Source: Nicotiana tabacum
Taxonomy: Eukaryota > Streptophyta > Magnoliopsida > Solanales > Solanaceae
Length of the DNA stretch: 64,000 bases
Assembly (NCBI RefSeq): GCF_000715075.1
Contig: NC_134082.1
Span: 138,558,948-138,622,947, forward strand
Reading direction: 5' to 3'
Part shown: positions 46,990 through 59,994 of the stretch, in pieces
How positions within the stretch are numbered: position 1 is the first letter of the stretch
Layout: the number at the start of each line of letters is the position of its first letter
Position numbers and translations under genes: made by a program
The notes under the pieces: generated by a model
Seen by the model: only the letters and a program-made list of their open reading frames with translations
Database searches by the model: none
What the model was told of the DNA's origin: nothing

Positions 46990-48308
46990 GAGTTAGCTTT
47001 TAACTATGTTGATCGGGGGGAGGACGGGAAGTTTGAAGAGACACATAATGATACACACACAAGATAAAGCTAAATATTTTCAAATGAAAGTTGCGGTCGG
47101 GGGGTCAAGTGCAACTAGTCCGCTTGACCCTAGTACCGGGTCAAATCAATGTCAACTAAGAATTAACACTGTTACCGGTGGTATTTTATATTATGACCCA
47201 TGAAAAGATAGGGAAGAATTGGCGAAAATGGTTACTGTTATGTGCTTACCCTACAATTTTCCGTCTAATTCCCACTTTATGCATTATATTAGAAGAGTTT
47301 TTAATCCTACTTATCAATGATGGCCTCGCAAAACCGTAAAGAGCGATATTTATAAATATAAACATGAATATGAATAATATTTCCGCTATTTATTTACTCA
47401 TATTAACTGTCGTGTTGCTATTACTACTCATATTGGTAGAAGTGGTAATGACTGCGATTATCTTACTGTTACAAGTCATTGGATTGATGAGGAGTAGATA
47501 ATGCAAAAGCACATTATTGCTTATAGAATAATTAATTCGCGTTTGACAAGGCAGTTTATTTCTAGCTTGGTTACAAATATTTGTAGATATTTTTGCATTA
47601 ATGATAAAATAATGTCAATTTCAATGGATAATACTACTAGTAACACTAATGTTAAAGCCTTGCTTACCACTACACTAAATTCTGCATTTAGTAACATTTT
47701 TCATGTTAAATGTATTTGTCATATTTACCATTTAATTGTGGGTAATGGTATGAGAATTTTAAATGTTGAAATTGAAAAGGTTAAAATGGCTCTTAATTGG
47801 TTTTTTATTCAAACCGAGAAGTAGACTAAGAGAATATTTTAAAAGACGTGATGAATTTGGCCTAAGAGAAAGAAAGGTTCCTAAACCTTGTCCAACTAGA
47901 TGGAATTACATGTATGAAAGTTTAGTTGTTGCATATGAATATAGAAACCCCATAAACTCAACGTTTAATGCTCATGTAAGTGATGATGATGAGCACCTTA
48001 CAAATGCGGATTGGGCTAATGTTAAAATGCTTGTAGATTTTTTAGAAAAATTCCATATTGCTACAAAAGAATTTTCTGGGGAATATTATCCTACTATTTC
48101 GAATTGTTTAGTTTATCTTGCAGATCTTGCAAATTTGTTTGCTTATTTTTCAGAGGGTGGGGAAATTTAACAAGTAGCTATTGATTCTATGAGAAAGAAA
48201 TTTAAAAAATATTTTTTCCTATTCCCCCTATTTATGGTATTACTGCCTTGTTAAATCCTACTATGAAATTAGGTGGTCCTCGTTATTGGTATCGATCTAT
48301 TTAAAATG
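46990..48308 (+). pseudogene. hAT transposase, central part (G2)
   Basis: It starts inside the BED finger (SLKRHIMIHTQDKAK at about 47018-47062). It has the same TAG after HWIDEE as G1, then SISMDNTTSN with the catalytic Asp, KCICHIYHLIVGNG, and PTRWNYMYESLVVAYEY. Unlike G1 it keeps Trp in NADWANVKML. The stop after EGGEI at 48168-48170 is shared with G1. H2 interrupts the gene at 48308. Confidence 0.85.
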
Positions 48309-49053
48309 TGTATGCGGCGAAATCAGAGGGTCCAATTTCTTGCTATTAAGTCACTTCAGAAGAATACCTCAAGGCCTCGAGGATGCGAAGCTGTGACCGA
48401 ATTCCCTCCCCCGGAGCTCGTCGAGGCCCGACCTAAAGAGAATATGGATCGAGGCTAGAGTAAAATGGGAAATTCCCAAGGCACGCGGCTAAGTCTAACA
48501 AAGCTGGCCTATCCGGAACCTGTGTCAAGGTGTCATGTCTAGCCATCCCATCTCAATACCTTTACAATTAATGAATTTTGTACTATTTTGGATTTCTCCT
48601 CCTATATAAAGGGGATCCCCACCACTTTGTAAAAGGCTGTTGTTGCTCCAACTATTCTATACGAAATATACAAGAACTCTTTCTTTTCTCTCTAACATAT
48701 TCTCCCGACACTATTGTTATTGCTTATTACTTTCATACTTGTTCTTCATTTATTGCTTGTTATTCGCCATAAATAGCCTCCTTTAATTATATTCTAACTG
48801 TTAGCCCTCTCCTGATTATCCCCAATAGCTCAAGCCCGAGTCCAGGCATCGATCTCGTGGCCCCTCATTGGTCAGCCCGATGCCAGAATAGCTAATACAT
48901 CCGTACGATTATAATTCCATTTTAGCTCGCATTTCATCTTTTATCTTCACATATCTAGCATCAACTTCTTTAACAACTAGCATAAAAATAGATTACGTAT
49001 TTTTAAAGTCTCATCAACAAATTTAATTGTTATTACCATTTTCATGGTAAACA
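48309..49053 (+). repeat. 5' LTR of H2
   Basis: 745 bp, TGTATGCGGC to GGTAAACA, same length as the H1 5' LTR, with the TATA box TATATAAAGG at 48603. The primer binding site TGGCGCCCACCGTGGGGC follows at 49057-49074. Confidence 0.9.
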
Positions 49054-49171
49054 GTTTGGCGCCCACCGTGGGGCTAAAAATAATAGTGATTATTTTTCTT
49101 GCAGGTTTCGTCATACAACGCAAGTTATCTTTCACACTTTTCTTGTCCAAGATCTTCGTTTTCAGATCAAA

Positions 49172-51437
49172 ATGTCTGGCTCAGTGAACAGAGTTGGGAA
49201 CAACAACCTCGAAAACCACGAAGAAAATTGTATGGCTATTCCAATTGTCGGTGCGCCACCGTAGAAGCCCGATAATGCACCTAAACCAATTCCAGCAGAC
49301 ACGGGTTCGCAAGACGCACAGTAGGTCAACGAAACCTCACACTCCGATAGGAGCATACAACATGGTGACCAACGGGAAGCCCAAAAAACCCCAGCTTGGA
49401 AAGAATGAGAAGTTAGCCTTCGTGTTATTTTTGAAATGTTGCAGGCACAACAGTTGGCTATCACTCAGCTACAAAGCCACCTGAAGACTCCCAGCACAGT
49501 AGCATCGCAAACTACTCCCCCGGCCGAACAGGTACCAGAGAGATCGAGCAACAACGGATCAGTAGTCGATCCTGCCATCGTAAAAATGCTAGAGGACCTC
49601 ACCAAAAGGATCAAGCCTGGCGAGAAAATGGTAGCAGCCAATGACAAGAAGGTCGAAACCTATAACTTCAGAGTCGACCAATTCCCGAGCGCACCTCCGG
49701 TCTTGAAGGGTGTAGATTCGAAGAAGTTCGTACACCGGCCGTTCACCGAGGAAGCAGCTCCGAAACCCATTCCAAAGAAATTCAGAATGCCAGAACTCCC
49801 AAAATACAACGGGACCTTAGATCCCAACGAACATTTCACTGCATGTATGTGCGCAGTAAAGGGCAACGACATAAAAGACAACGAGATCGAGTCTGTCTTA
49901 CTGAAAAAGTTCGGAGAAACGCTCTCGAAGGGGGCCATGATGTGGTATCACAACCTATCTCCCAACTCCATAGATTCATTTGCCATGCTAGCAGACTCCT
50001 TCGTAAAAGCACACGCTGGTGCCATCAAGGTAGCAACAAGGAAGTCTGGCGTATTCAAGATTAAGCAGCGTGAGAATAAAATGCTACGAGAATTCATATC
50101 CCACTTCCAAACAGAATGAATGGAACTACCCACGCTCTCCAACGACAGGGCAGTGCAGGCCTTCACTCAAGGTCTGAAGGAACGAAGCTTAGTGGCCTCA
50201 AGGCAGTTGAAAGAGAATCTGATTGAGTGTCTCGCCGTAACCTGGTCGGACATCCACAATCGATACCAGTCAAAGATCAGGGTCGAGGATGACTAGCTGG
50301 GAGCCCCCTCGGGCTCAGTATATCCAAGAAGACTCCTGCCGAAGGAGTCAAAACCAAACAAAGAGAGGTATTAGCCGTACCTGATGATAGGAGGAATGCC
50401 CCGATATGCAATCAGCCTCGCAATGATCGGTTGGTTAACCTAGGACAGAACCCTCGGGGACTCATTAATAGAGGCGGATTTGATGGGGACATGAGGCCAA
50501 TGGGGGCACCTTGCCTATCAGAATACAACTTTGTTCACCAACAGCAAAACCAGAGACACCAAATGGTCCAGGCCTATTCAGTCGTATCCTCCCCAGAGCA
50601 ATCACAACTTAGTATGTGAACTTCATAATACCCAATCCCATAGGACCAAAGAATTCCACCAGCTCCGAAAGGAAACAGTTAGGCTACTCAATAAAAGTCA
50701 CCGCAGAGAATTTTTGAGCGATCGGGCTAAAATTCAGTTCCGAGAAAGAAAGATGACCAAGAAGAACGAAGCAAATGAGCCACAACATGTTATCCACATA
50801 ATATTGGACGGGCGTCGACACTCCCTAGGAACCTGTGATAAGGAGAACAAAAATATCCATCACCAACAAAAAATGAACTCGGGGATACGTACCCAATGAT
50901 GCCCTCACATTCAGCGAGAATGGCTCTGAAACCTCGCCCCAGCCTCATAACAATGCACTGGTAACCACTTTCTCCATTCATTCATTTTGAATAAAACATG
51001 TGCTCGTGAATCCAGGTAGCTCGACCAACATTATAAGGTTGAGAGTAATAGAGCAGCTCGGACTACTAGACCAAATTGTGCCTGCCTCTCGAGTACTTAA
51101 CGGATTCAACACGGCTATCAAAACAACAAAAGGAGAGACGACTCTCCCAGTCAGCATGGACGGCACGGCCCAAAACGTCAAACTCCATGCCATTGAAAGA
51201 GACATGAAATACTATGCCTTATCCGGGCGACCAAGGATACACTGCATGGGAACGGCACCATCCACCCTCTACCAAATGATGAAATTTCTGATAGAGGATG
51301 GGGTTAAAACCATCTATGGGGAACAACACACGACAAGGGAGGCGTTCGCAGTACGTAATGAAGCACCAACACCAATATCTCCACTCTCGAAAGAACCAAC
51401 GGATAATCAAACTGCGTCTTCGGATAAGCCCGATTAA
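49172..51437 (+). pseudogene. Gag-protease of H2
   Basis: ATG at 49172 (MSGSVNRVGNNN). A long open Gag stretch at 49436-50119 covers HLKTPSTVASQ, VDSKKFVHRPFTEEA, VKGNDIKDNEIESVLLKKFG and GAMMWYHNLSPNSIDSF. It ends at the same TGA before MELP as in H1. The protease (51000-51437) reads VLVNPGSSTNII, again with Asn for the active-site Asp, then LGLLDQIVPASRVLNGF, and ends at SSDKPD. It has fewer frameshifts than H1. No polymerase follows. Confidence 0.86.
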
Positions 51438-53759
51438 ACACAGCAGAGGACCGTACCGAGTCCTTGCTCCAAACAACAGGGACACATCAGACCTCGGGAC
51501 ATCGCCGGCACAGGCCACGATAAGGTAAGACCACCTCCCTCTTTCATTATTGTACACTAACCCATATGCAGGTTCCTGATCAGGGTAGTCGAAAGTGCTA
51601 ACCCAACCCGAAGATCTCAAGGCCTTTTTCCGTTGCACTCTTTTCCTTTGGCCGAGTTTTTGTCCCAAAGAGGGTTTCACCAGCAAGGTTTAACGATGCA
51701 ACGTTCACGGGCTACCTAAGAAGGATCCGACAAGCGTACAAGGCTTCTTTTGCGATCAACCCCGAACACTGGAGGGCACCCCCTTGGGAGGTCATCCACT
51801 CGAAAGAACCAAGGAATAACAAATAAGGTTCCAATAGGAAATGATGTACCAGGCCAAACGGTAAAATGAATAGTGTCTGCATAATCCGGGCTCACGGCAA
51901 CAAAACAACATGTACTTATTCCAAACAATCAAAGAATATCTTTCGCCAAAGCATCTCGTACTCCAAAGAAAATTCAGCATTTTCACAGCAAGGATCCTTC
52001 CACCGAGAAAGCCCCGAAATACTCGGAGACTAGTGTCAATAACTTCGCACCCGCATTGCCTTAGAGTCAGATCTCCATACTCATAAGCCCTCAACGAGGC
52101 ACCATGGAAATCACGAAACATCTCCTAAAGGGAAAAATGGCCCAAACACTTGGAGACTGGCATCGCAAACTTAGAAAGTGTATGACCCCAAGGTCGGAAT
52201 CTCCAAAATCATAAGCCCTCAATGAGGCAATTCCGAGCTCACAAGTAACAGCCCCCAAGCCTAAGAAAACTCGATGACTCGGACACTGTCGCCAATCGCC
52301 ATTTACTTAAAAACCCGAGGCCATAAGACCTCGAACGGGCAGACTCGGTCTAGTGAAACCTATTTAAGGCAGCAACGAAAATTGTAAGACCTCAAGCAAG
52401 GCATGAATAGTACTTGTACAAAGTATCAACTAAACTATAAGACCTTAACGACATGAAAAAATTGCAAGACCTCAACGGCATGAAAAACAAGTAAGACCTC
52501 AACGGCATGAGAACTTTGTAAGACCTTACTACAGGCATAAACTCGATCCCGAAGTTTACGCTATATATCGAATTTGTAAGATCCCTCAAAAGGCATACCA
52601 TCAATATAGACGCCCAAACTACTACACTCGCGACCAAAAATGGCTCCGGCCAAATACAAATGACTACGGTCATACAGCTATACCAGCCAAATTAATGTGA
52701 CTCGGGGATGCCCGACCGTCGCTACAAAATCATAGGCCATTACTTCGAATCTACTTTGAAAAGAACCGGTTAACAGGATACCCTCGATAGGCAAAAGAGT
52801 TTCGACCATGTCAGCTCCAAATAATAAGGCTTCGAGCTACTCAGCCTACGAGCCAAACCTTCCGAGGTGCTCGAACATCACCGTAAACGACTTGAAATCG
52901 AGGTTCTTCCTGAACCGATGACGGGTCAGGCAAAATCATTTCAAAAGTCCTTAACGAGAGGAAAATAATGCCTATATATGCCTAAGGGCAAAGTGTAAGA
53001 GCTATTGTCGCCAGCCTAATGATACCTAGGGCCACTCACACTACAAGGTCACAATGACCAAAACTGTAAGAGCCATTATCACCAGATTAAAATTTGAAAG
53101 CTTGAGGGTCAAAGTGAGCTCGAGTTGTAACCCGATTCGGAGACTGGACCCAAAAAAGTTAACTATACATGCCTAAGGGCTAAGTGTAATAACCATTGTC
53201 GCCAGCTTAATGAGCCTCAGGGTCGTGCATATAAAAGGTCACTTCGACCAAAGGCATAAGAGTCGTTGTCGCTAGCCCACGCAAATATAGAACTTGAGGG
53301 TCAATTGTGCTCGAGTCAAAATTTGACTCGGAGACTGAACCCAAAATAGTCAAAATACAAATGCCTAAGGGAAAAGCATAAGAGCCATTGTCACCCGCCC
53401 ATGCAAACAAAAAAGCTTGAAGGTTGAAGGAGCTCGAGTCGAAGTCCGACTCGGAGACTAAACCCAAAATAGTTGAGCAAAAGCATAAGAGCTCTAATGC
53501 CATCTTACACTAAAGGTTGCATAGACCAAACGCGTAAGAGCCCCCAAGCCTACCTAATGAGCCCTAGAACCGTACCACGAATCTAAGGATTCTTACCAAC
53601 TCTGAAATCAGTCCACCTTGTCAGAAGCAAAGCAGAAAGGGGTACAGAAGAAATAAAGCTTCAAGTCTTTCTTTGATTTACATAAGTGAAAAAATACATT
53701 CTCCATCTACAAACAGGCTCTAGAGGTATCGCATACAAAATGGCAACGTCTATGCCCCG
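51438..53759. repeat. Non-coding spacer of H2 with short repeats
   Basis: The counterpart of the H1 spacer. GCAAGACCTCAACGGCATGA-like units lie at 52430-52520, and AAGAGCCATTGTCGCC-type modules at 52980-53530. No gene is supported. A short frame near 51590-51830 matches the one in H1. Confidence 0.7.
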
Positions 53760-56700
53760 CCCCTGAGGGCTACGGCCTATCAGCCTCATCTTCACTCTCC
53801 TTAGTGCTGGACAAGAATGACCGAGCACCACGCTCGTCCGCCCTCACTCGCGCCAACTCCTTTGGGAGAACAAAACACCTGGCACCGATCTCCTCGAGAA
53901 CCTTCTTCGGGATCTGCAACGAGCATATTCTTTGATCCTTCCTTCACAATCAAGGACCCTCTTCAACTCGGCATCAGCATCGGCAACATCCTTCAAATAA
54001 ATTGCATCTCCCAAATAGCCTTAGTCCGGCTTAATGATGTTTCAGTCCGAGCATCAACGATCTCAGCCCTGGCCTCCGAAAGTTCAGATTTGAGCTTCGT
54101 GATCATATCCGCTTGAACTAAAGCATTATCACAAGCTAAGAGGAGTTGGACCTCAAAGGCAGGAACTTTAGCCAAGGCACCTTTCTCCTCTGAAGCTTGA
54201 GCTTGCGCCTGAGCTCTTAGCTTGCCATAGTCATTCCTGATTCGGTCGGCTTCACCCCTAAGGTTTTCCACGGCCTCCATCTTTTTTTGCAGTTGGAATA
54301 GATAAAGAGTTAACCTAAGAAGTTAAAAAACGAAATGCATACCCACCCGGGACTGGAAGTTACCTGCTCCATCAAATAGCTCTCGTAATTCGAGCTCCGG
54401 TACGCCTCATATCGCCAGTATGCCAACTAAACTTCCTTCTCCTCACAAAGGAGCCCAAGGGACCTGCTCTCATCCACAGCTTTCTGGAGCCTAGCCCCGT
54501 GACGGAGTAGCTCAGACCTTATCCTGTCAAAGGCCTACATAAAAACTCGGTAAGGAAGGGAAGACGCGAGATTCGGAAGGCCTGTTCCAAAGGTCATCGC
54601 AAAGTGAAGTCGGCGGACTTCCTCGAGGACCGAGCACACCTCTATTAATCTAGTCCCCTCGGCCCTGGAAGAATCAACCCCGGTCGAAGCATGATTACTC
54701 GGAGGAACCACCTCTCCAGAACCCAAAACTTCAGGTGCAGTAGTCTCGGATGATGTTTTGTTCTCAAAGACTCGGCCCTGTTTCGCCCTGCTGTGAGCGC
54801 CATCGCACATAAATGCATATCCCGTTTATTATCATATTCTTTTAGCTTGGAAGCTGTCAACCCCTCCCCTTCTCCGGAGGAGCACAGCCTCGCCATTGGA
54901 GACCCTCCGATTCTTACGACGGCAAGATTAATACATGAAAAGGGGAAAATGTCTCCCCAAATGTATGAGGGACAAAGTAAAGGCAGCGTACATGCATACC
55001 ATAATATTTTGCTTCCCATCTGCGCCAGTACATGGCTCGCCACCTACGCTCATCACAAGTCGAATGGGTCTCCAGCTTCTGGACCCGACCAGGCAGATCA
55101 GGAACTTCGCCCGGTGCCCATGAAATTGCTGTAGAAAAAGAAGGAAAACATGATTACAAAACTAGCATCCACCACGAGCAAACCTGAGAAAGCACGAGAT
55201 GCTCCACTCACGCATATAATTCCATTCCTCGGGGAATGGCATAAGTTTCACGAGTATAACGCTAGCTATCCCTACCCGGACAAACCAACTAATCCACTCT
55301 CGATCGCCCTCTTCCTCATCATAAACAACAAAGGGCATGGACGAACGACACCGCAAGGTTAACATACCTCGATGATGAAAGGGCCGGCAAAGCCTGACAA
55401 GGTGACTGAACGTGAATTCAAGCACTGCCTTCTCTGCAAAGAACCTCATCATCAGCACTATTCACCAAAATGACTGATGTATCTGCGCCAAACTAACCCG
55501 ATACTTTAAACATAAATCAAGAACGACCATATCAAGGGGGCCTAGTGCGAAAGGGTACAAGTACATGTTCAAGAATCTATCGGCAAGGTTTGTGATACCC
55601 TCATCCGGGGGAAGCACCTGTAACGCTACCTCCTCGCCCCATCCGCAGCCTCTCCTCACCAACTCAAGGTGCTCTTCTCTTATCAAAGACATAGTCTTCA
55701 AGGTAAACTCTCATGGATCCTGAGCATTGGGAGTGGAAGTCTCCCCTCTCTGTCGAGCAGACCCTAAAGTAGCAGTCATGACTATGGCAGGATTAGCAAA
55801 CTGGAGCGAGAACCTGCAAAAACACTTTGATGCTAAAGTAACAAAGGACTCGACGCCGAAATAGAAGGACAACTATCTAAAATGTTGGGATCTCCCAAGA
55901 AGCGCATACAACCCTATGTATATACGGGGAAACAGCAACGGTCCGCCTACCTAAGTTGGGCCCCAGGAGGCCAATGACTTCAATACGAGTTGCTAGGTGG
56001 TACCCGACCTCGAGGATCTCAATCGAGAACAAAAATAAGTGCTTCAAGTTCTAACCATGAAGGCTCGACCCTAAGATGTCGCCTAAATTTGGGCAACCCC
56101 TCATTGGAGACGTATCTGTAACATCTTAAGATATTATCTACACCAAGTTCAAAGCGGATCTCCAGGTGCCCGAAGATAGTCCTCACTCAGATATCGCTTT
56201 CAAAAATTCCAAGTATCGAGGTACCATTCCGATATAACTCAAGGGTCTTGATGGCCCGAGTGTATCAGGCCAATTCAGGCTTGGTCCGAGAAACAACGAT
56301 GGGCTCGGGAGGATCCATGATTATCAACCGAAGGATGGAAGGAATACTTGCATCCAGGTTCAGTGTTAGTAACAATAGATAGAATCATGCATTCGGAGTC
56401 TCCACAAACATAAAAAAATGTAGCAAGCCTTGAAGACAAATCGAAGAAAAAATCTTTGTATTCGTGTAATATTCTGTTACAAAAGACCAGCCTCAACAGC
56501 CGGTTGTGCCATTTTATCCCTTGGGAAAGAAAAAACCCAAGGGATGGAGTGCCACACCAGGCAAGCGTAGGAGAGTGAGCAGCAGTGTATAGTCCGAATA
56601 ACTTTCTAAAATAGGGAAATTCGATCCCCCGTATATCGTCATCTCAAGCCAATGAGGACAGCAATAGCAATCGTAACAATAACAACAGCAACGACAAGAC

Positions 56701-56898
56701 GGTATGATCTCGCTCAACAAGGAGAAGCTTAGGCAAAAGGCCACCACACGACAGATGGGAATGCTGCCAAACAACCTTAAGGCCGTGAACTCCAAACATG
56801 GTGATTAACAGTAGAGAAAGATGGCGAGAAAAAAGGGACGAATGAATGGAGGAAGGCACTATGATAGAAAGATAACTCTAGAATACCCCTTTTTATAG
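53760..56898 (-). pseudogene. Antisense gene of H2
   Basis: The first domain is at 55701-55162, starting MSLIREEHLELVRRG at about 55689, with LADRFLNMYLYPFALGPLD, a TGA after IHQSFW, then SSMPFVVYDEEEG. An intact GT-AG intron fits at 55129-55183, where H1 has lost its acceptor. The intron matching 34188-34250 of H1 has a donor changed from GT to AT (about 54592). The coiled coil (KLKSELSEARAEIVDARTE) lies at 54280-53993 and its tail is frame-shifted. A candidate TATA box (CTATAAAAAG) lies at 56889-56898. The function is unknown. Confidence 0.68.
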
Positions 56899-57179
56899 GA
56901 GATAATGACACAGCCATCAATGCCTTTGGAAGACTGCCTGGCAGATACAATTAATGCATTCTCGAAGAATTGAATCGACGGCGGTATTATCTCTTTGAAG
57001 AACGGGAATGGACAACGCATTGAATGGCATCGAAAAAACAAATACATGGGATGTCCCAATTGTCGTGAAAACTCATTCCATAGGTTGTGTCATTAGCATG
57101 ACGTCATCACGGGAAGCCCGAGGAGTCGGGTATCAGAATCGTTTCCCATAGATTCATTCTGGGAAACATGGAGACTATC

Positions 57180-57906
57180 TGTATGCGGCGAAATCAGAAG
57201 GTCCAATTTCTTGTTATTAAGTCACTTCAAAAGAACACCTCGAGTCCTCGAGGATGTGAAGTTATGACCAAATTTCCTCCCTCGGAGCTCATCGAGGCCC
57301 GACCTAAAGAGAATATTGATCGAGGTTAGAGTAAAATGGAGAATTCCCGAGGCACGCGGCTATGTCTGACAAAGTCGGCCTGTCCGAAACTTGTGTCACC
57401 GTCCCATATCCATACCTTTACAATTAATGCATTTTGTACTATATTGGATTACTCCTCCTATATGAAGGGGATTCTCACCACTTTGTAAAAGGTTTCTGTT
57501 GCTCCAACTATTCTATACGAAATATACAAGAACTCTTTCTTTTCTCTCTAACATATTCTCCCGACATTATTGATATTGTTTACTTTCATACTTGTTCTTC
57601 ATTTATTGCTTGTTATTGGCCATAAATAGCCTCCTTTAATTATATTCTAACTGTTAGCCCTCTCCTGATTATTCTCGATAGCTCAAACTCGAGTCCAGGC
57701 ATCAATCTCGTGGCCCCTCATCGGTCAGCCCGATGCTAGAATAGCTAACCCATCGGTTCGATTATAATTCCATTTTAGCTCTCATTTCGTCTTTTATCTT
57801 CACATATCTAGCATCAACTTCTTTAACAACTAACATAAAAATAGATGACGTATTTTTAGAGTCTCATCAATAAATTTAATTGTTATTACCATTTTCACGG
57901 TAAACA
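57180..57906 (+). repeat. 3' LTR of H2
   Basis: 727 bp, TGTATGCGGC to GGTAAACA. Its TATA box is altered (TATATGAAGG, about 57460). It is followed by TAATG at 57907-57911. Confidence 0.9.
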
Positions 57907-57911
57907 TAATG

Positions 57912-58606
57912 ATTTAGCACTTCCACCTGAGGAGTTGTATACACTTTCGGACGCACAAGCCTCAATTAAAATAAATGCTCTAACTAATTATAGTGTTTAT
58001 CAAATTATACTATATAATGCTAGACCAGATATTCCAACTCCTTCTTCTTCTAGTTCTCAATCATCTATAAGAACTGCAGGTGTAAGAGCACTTACTGCTT
58101 GGACCGAGTTCAGGGGTTCTAAAGGTTGTACCACTAGTGATTATTCACAACTTAATGAGCTAGAAGTTTATTTGTCACAGGGACTTGAGGAAGTGAATCC
58201 TGACGGCTCATTTAATCTTTTGGAATGGTGGAAGGACAAAGGAAAACACTTTCCGATCCTTTCAAGGATGGCCCGAGATTTTTTAACCATTAAAGCTTCA
58301 ACAATGGCATCAGAGAGTGCTTTCAGTCAAGAAAGACTACAACTCGATGATTATACAGCGTCTATGAAGGAGATCTTGGAAAAATCAGTGCTTTTCAGAG
58401 ATAGGATCCATCCGGAATGAAGAAATTTTGGACGTGCTGAATTACAACCAGAGGTAGACGAAGCTCACGAAGAAATGCTAGCTGAACTTGCGGAGGATGC
58501 AGCTTCACCCGGAAGCGCTGATGAACAAGCTTATTTTCCGCCACCACCAATCGAAATTCCTCCGAACCTTGATGGATTTATGAAATTTATTAGAGATACC
58601 ATGTAA
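57912..58606 (+). pseudogene. hAT transposase, C-terminal part (G2)
   Basis: Better preserved than in G1: an open stretch at 57935-58420 runs YTLSDAQASIKINALTNYS, a serine-rich linker, ELEVYLSQGLEEVNPDGSF, then the dimerisation domain with WWKDKGKHFPILSRMARDF and ASESAFSQERLQLDDY (catalytic Glu in ASES). The TGA after RIHPE is shared with G1. The tail continues in frame (RNFGRAELQPEVDEAHEE) to FIRDTM and TAA at 58606. The start codon and BED finger are not attached, so the copy is dead. The AT-rich 58607-59123 holds the 3' end. Confidence 0.88.
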
Positions 58607-58910
58607 AATTAATGTGTAACTTGTATTTTGGCACATCTTGATTAGTTTATTTTTCTTCTCAATGGTGATATTAGTACCTTGGTTGTGCTCATTCCATTGG
58701 GAGGGGGGTGGAAGCTAAGAAAGATTGGGTCATGTTTTCTTAATGTTACAATAATAAAAATTATAACGCATTCCTTTGAATATCTTTTTACAATATTTTG
58801 TGTTTTAAATTTGAATTAAAAAATTTTAAGTCACAATTATATAATATAACTTACAAGAAAATGCCTTAGATGAAAATTTTAAACAAATAAATTGGCCCAC
58901 TTAGGCCCAC

Positions 58911-58945
<35 letters not shown>

Positions 58946-59123
58946 AAGCAATGTATAAAGTATATATATATAAAAATAGTCCCGGGCCCACATAGCCCGG
59001 GACTATTATTTCACGGTCCCGGTCCCGGTCTAGTTACACCCAAAATCCCATGAATCCCGAGTCCCTTTAAGCCCGGCCCGCGAGTCCCGTTTAGGACCGG
59101 TCCCAAACCATTTGTCACCCTTA

Positions 59124-59994
59124 GCCCATTCTAATATCAATACTCCGCGTAATCTTTCTTGGTTTATTTCCTTTGTCTTAACTTACCTCTCGCACTAACT
59201 TCTTATTTATCAATAACACCCCGGGCAGGAACCCTTACATCATTTCCTTGATGTTGTGCTTGCATAATGTTCTGGAATCGTAGCATATCTGTAGGATTTG
59301 GATAAGTGTAATCTCATTCCTTTCTTATTTTTATCACATTCTTCCATTACCATTCCATAGTTACCGAACCACTTAATTTTGTCTTAAACGCCACATAACT
59401 TCATATTCCTCTCTTTAGGGGGTACTAAGATTTAGTGCTACGATGATCTACCTATAGATGTTTTACCTCTTCATTTTTGGCATCTTTTCACATCATCAAT
59501 GACCCTTACTTGTATTGCGATAAGCCTTATGTACCAAGGATAAAAAATATTCCTTACTCACTTAGGTGACACTTAGTGTAACTGGCACATATAGTCCCTT
59601 AGGCTTAACTTTGCCCATATTGCTTGCTTTAGGGAATCGTCTACCTGAATGACCTTTAAGGGTTATTCTTCTATCATTCATTCTATTATTATCGGAATGC
59701 AATCTCTAAATTTCTCATGATGTCGAATATTATAAAATCATTCAGTCCCTAATTCACGTTTAGTTTATCTTGTTCACCAATCCATATTGATTTCTATTAC
59801 TCTGGGATCTAACTTTTCCTTCTGGTAGTCACATTGGAGTCACGAACTTATTTCTCAAAATGAGGATACGAGTTTATGGCTTATACCCTTTTATTCTCTT
59901 AAGGACAGTCACCCATTTTCCCTTCCTTTACTTGACTATAGACTCTGTAATACTATCATTTTTTGATCTACCATTGTGATCCATGTATCACATT
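59124..59994 (-). mobile_element. Element E', duplicated interior of element E
   Basis: This matches 40899 to about 41770 base for base apart from scattered changes (for example TCTGCATAATC versus TCCGCGTAATC), including GCCCATTC next to the hAT end. The match stops at ATGTATCACAT, where element I begins. No coding sequence. Confidence 0.88.

Larger units (their letters stand above)
48309..57906 (+). mobile_element. Element H2: second copy of the gag-protease retrotransposon
   Basis: LTRs at 48309-49053 and 57180-57906, in the same hAT position and with the same order as H1. The flanks are AAATG (48304-48308) and TAATG (57907-57911), one mismatch from the H1 duplication. Length is 9,598 bp. 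It has one antisense block rather than two. Confidence 0.9.
46990..59123 (+). mobile_element. hAT transposon G2, 5'-truncated, interrupted by H2
   Basis: A second copy of G1 beginning at the BED finger (GAGTTAGC; 26661 in G1) and ending with the same right terminus, TTTGTCACCCTTA, at 59123. The next bases, GCCCATTCTAATATCA, match the flank of G1. This shows that flanking element-E sequence was copied with it, so G2 is not an independent transposition. Confidence 0.88.
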
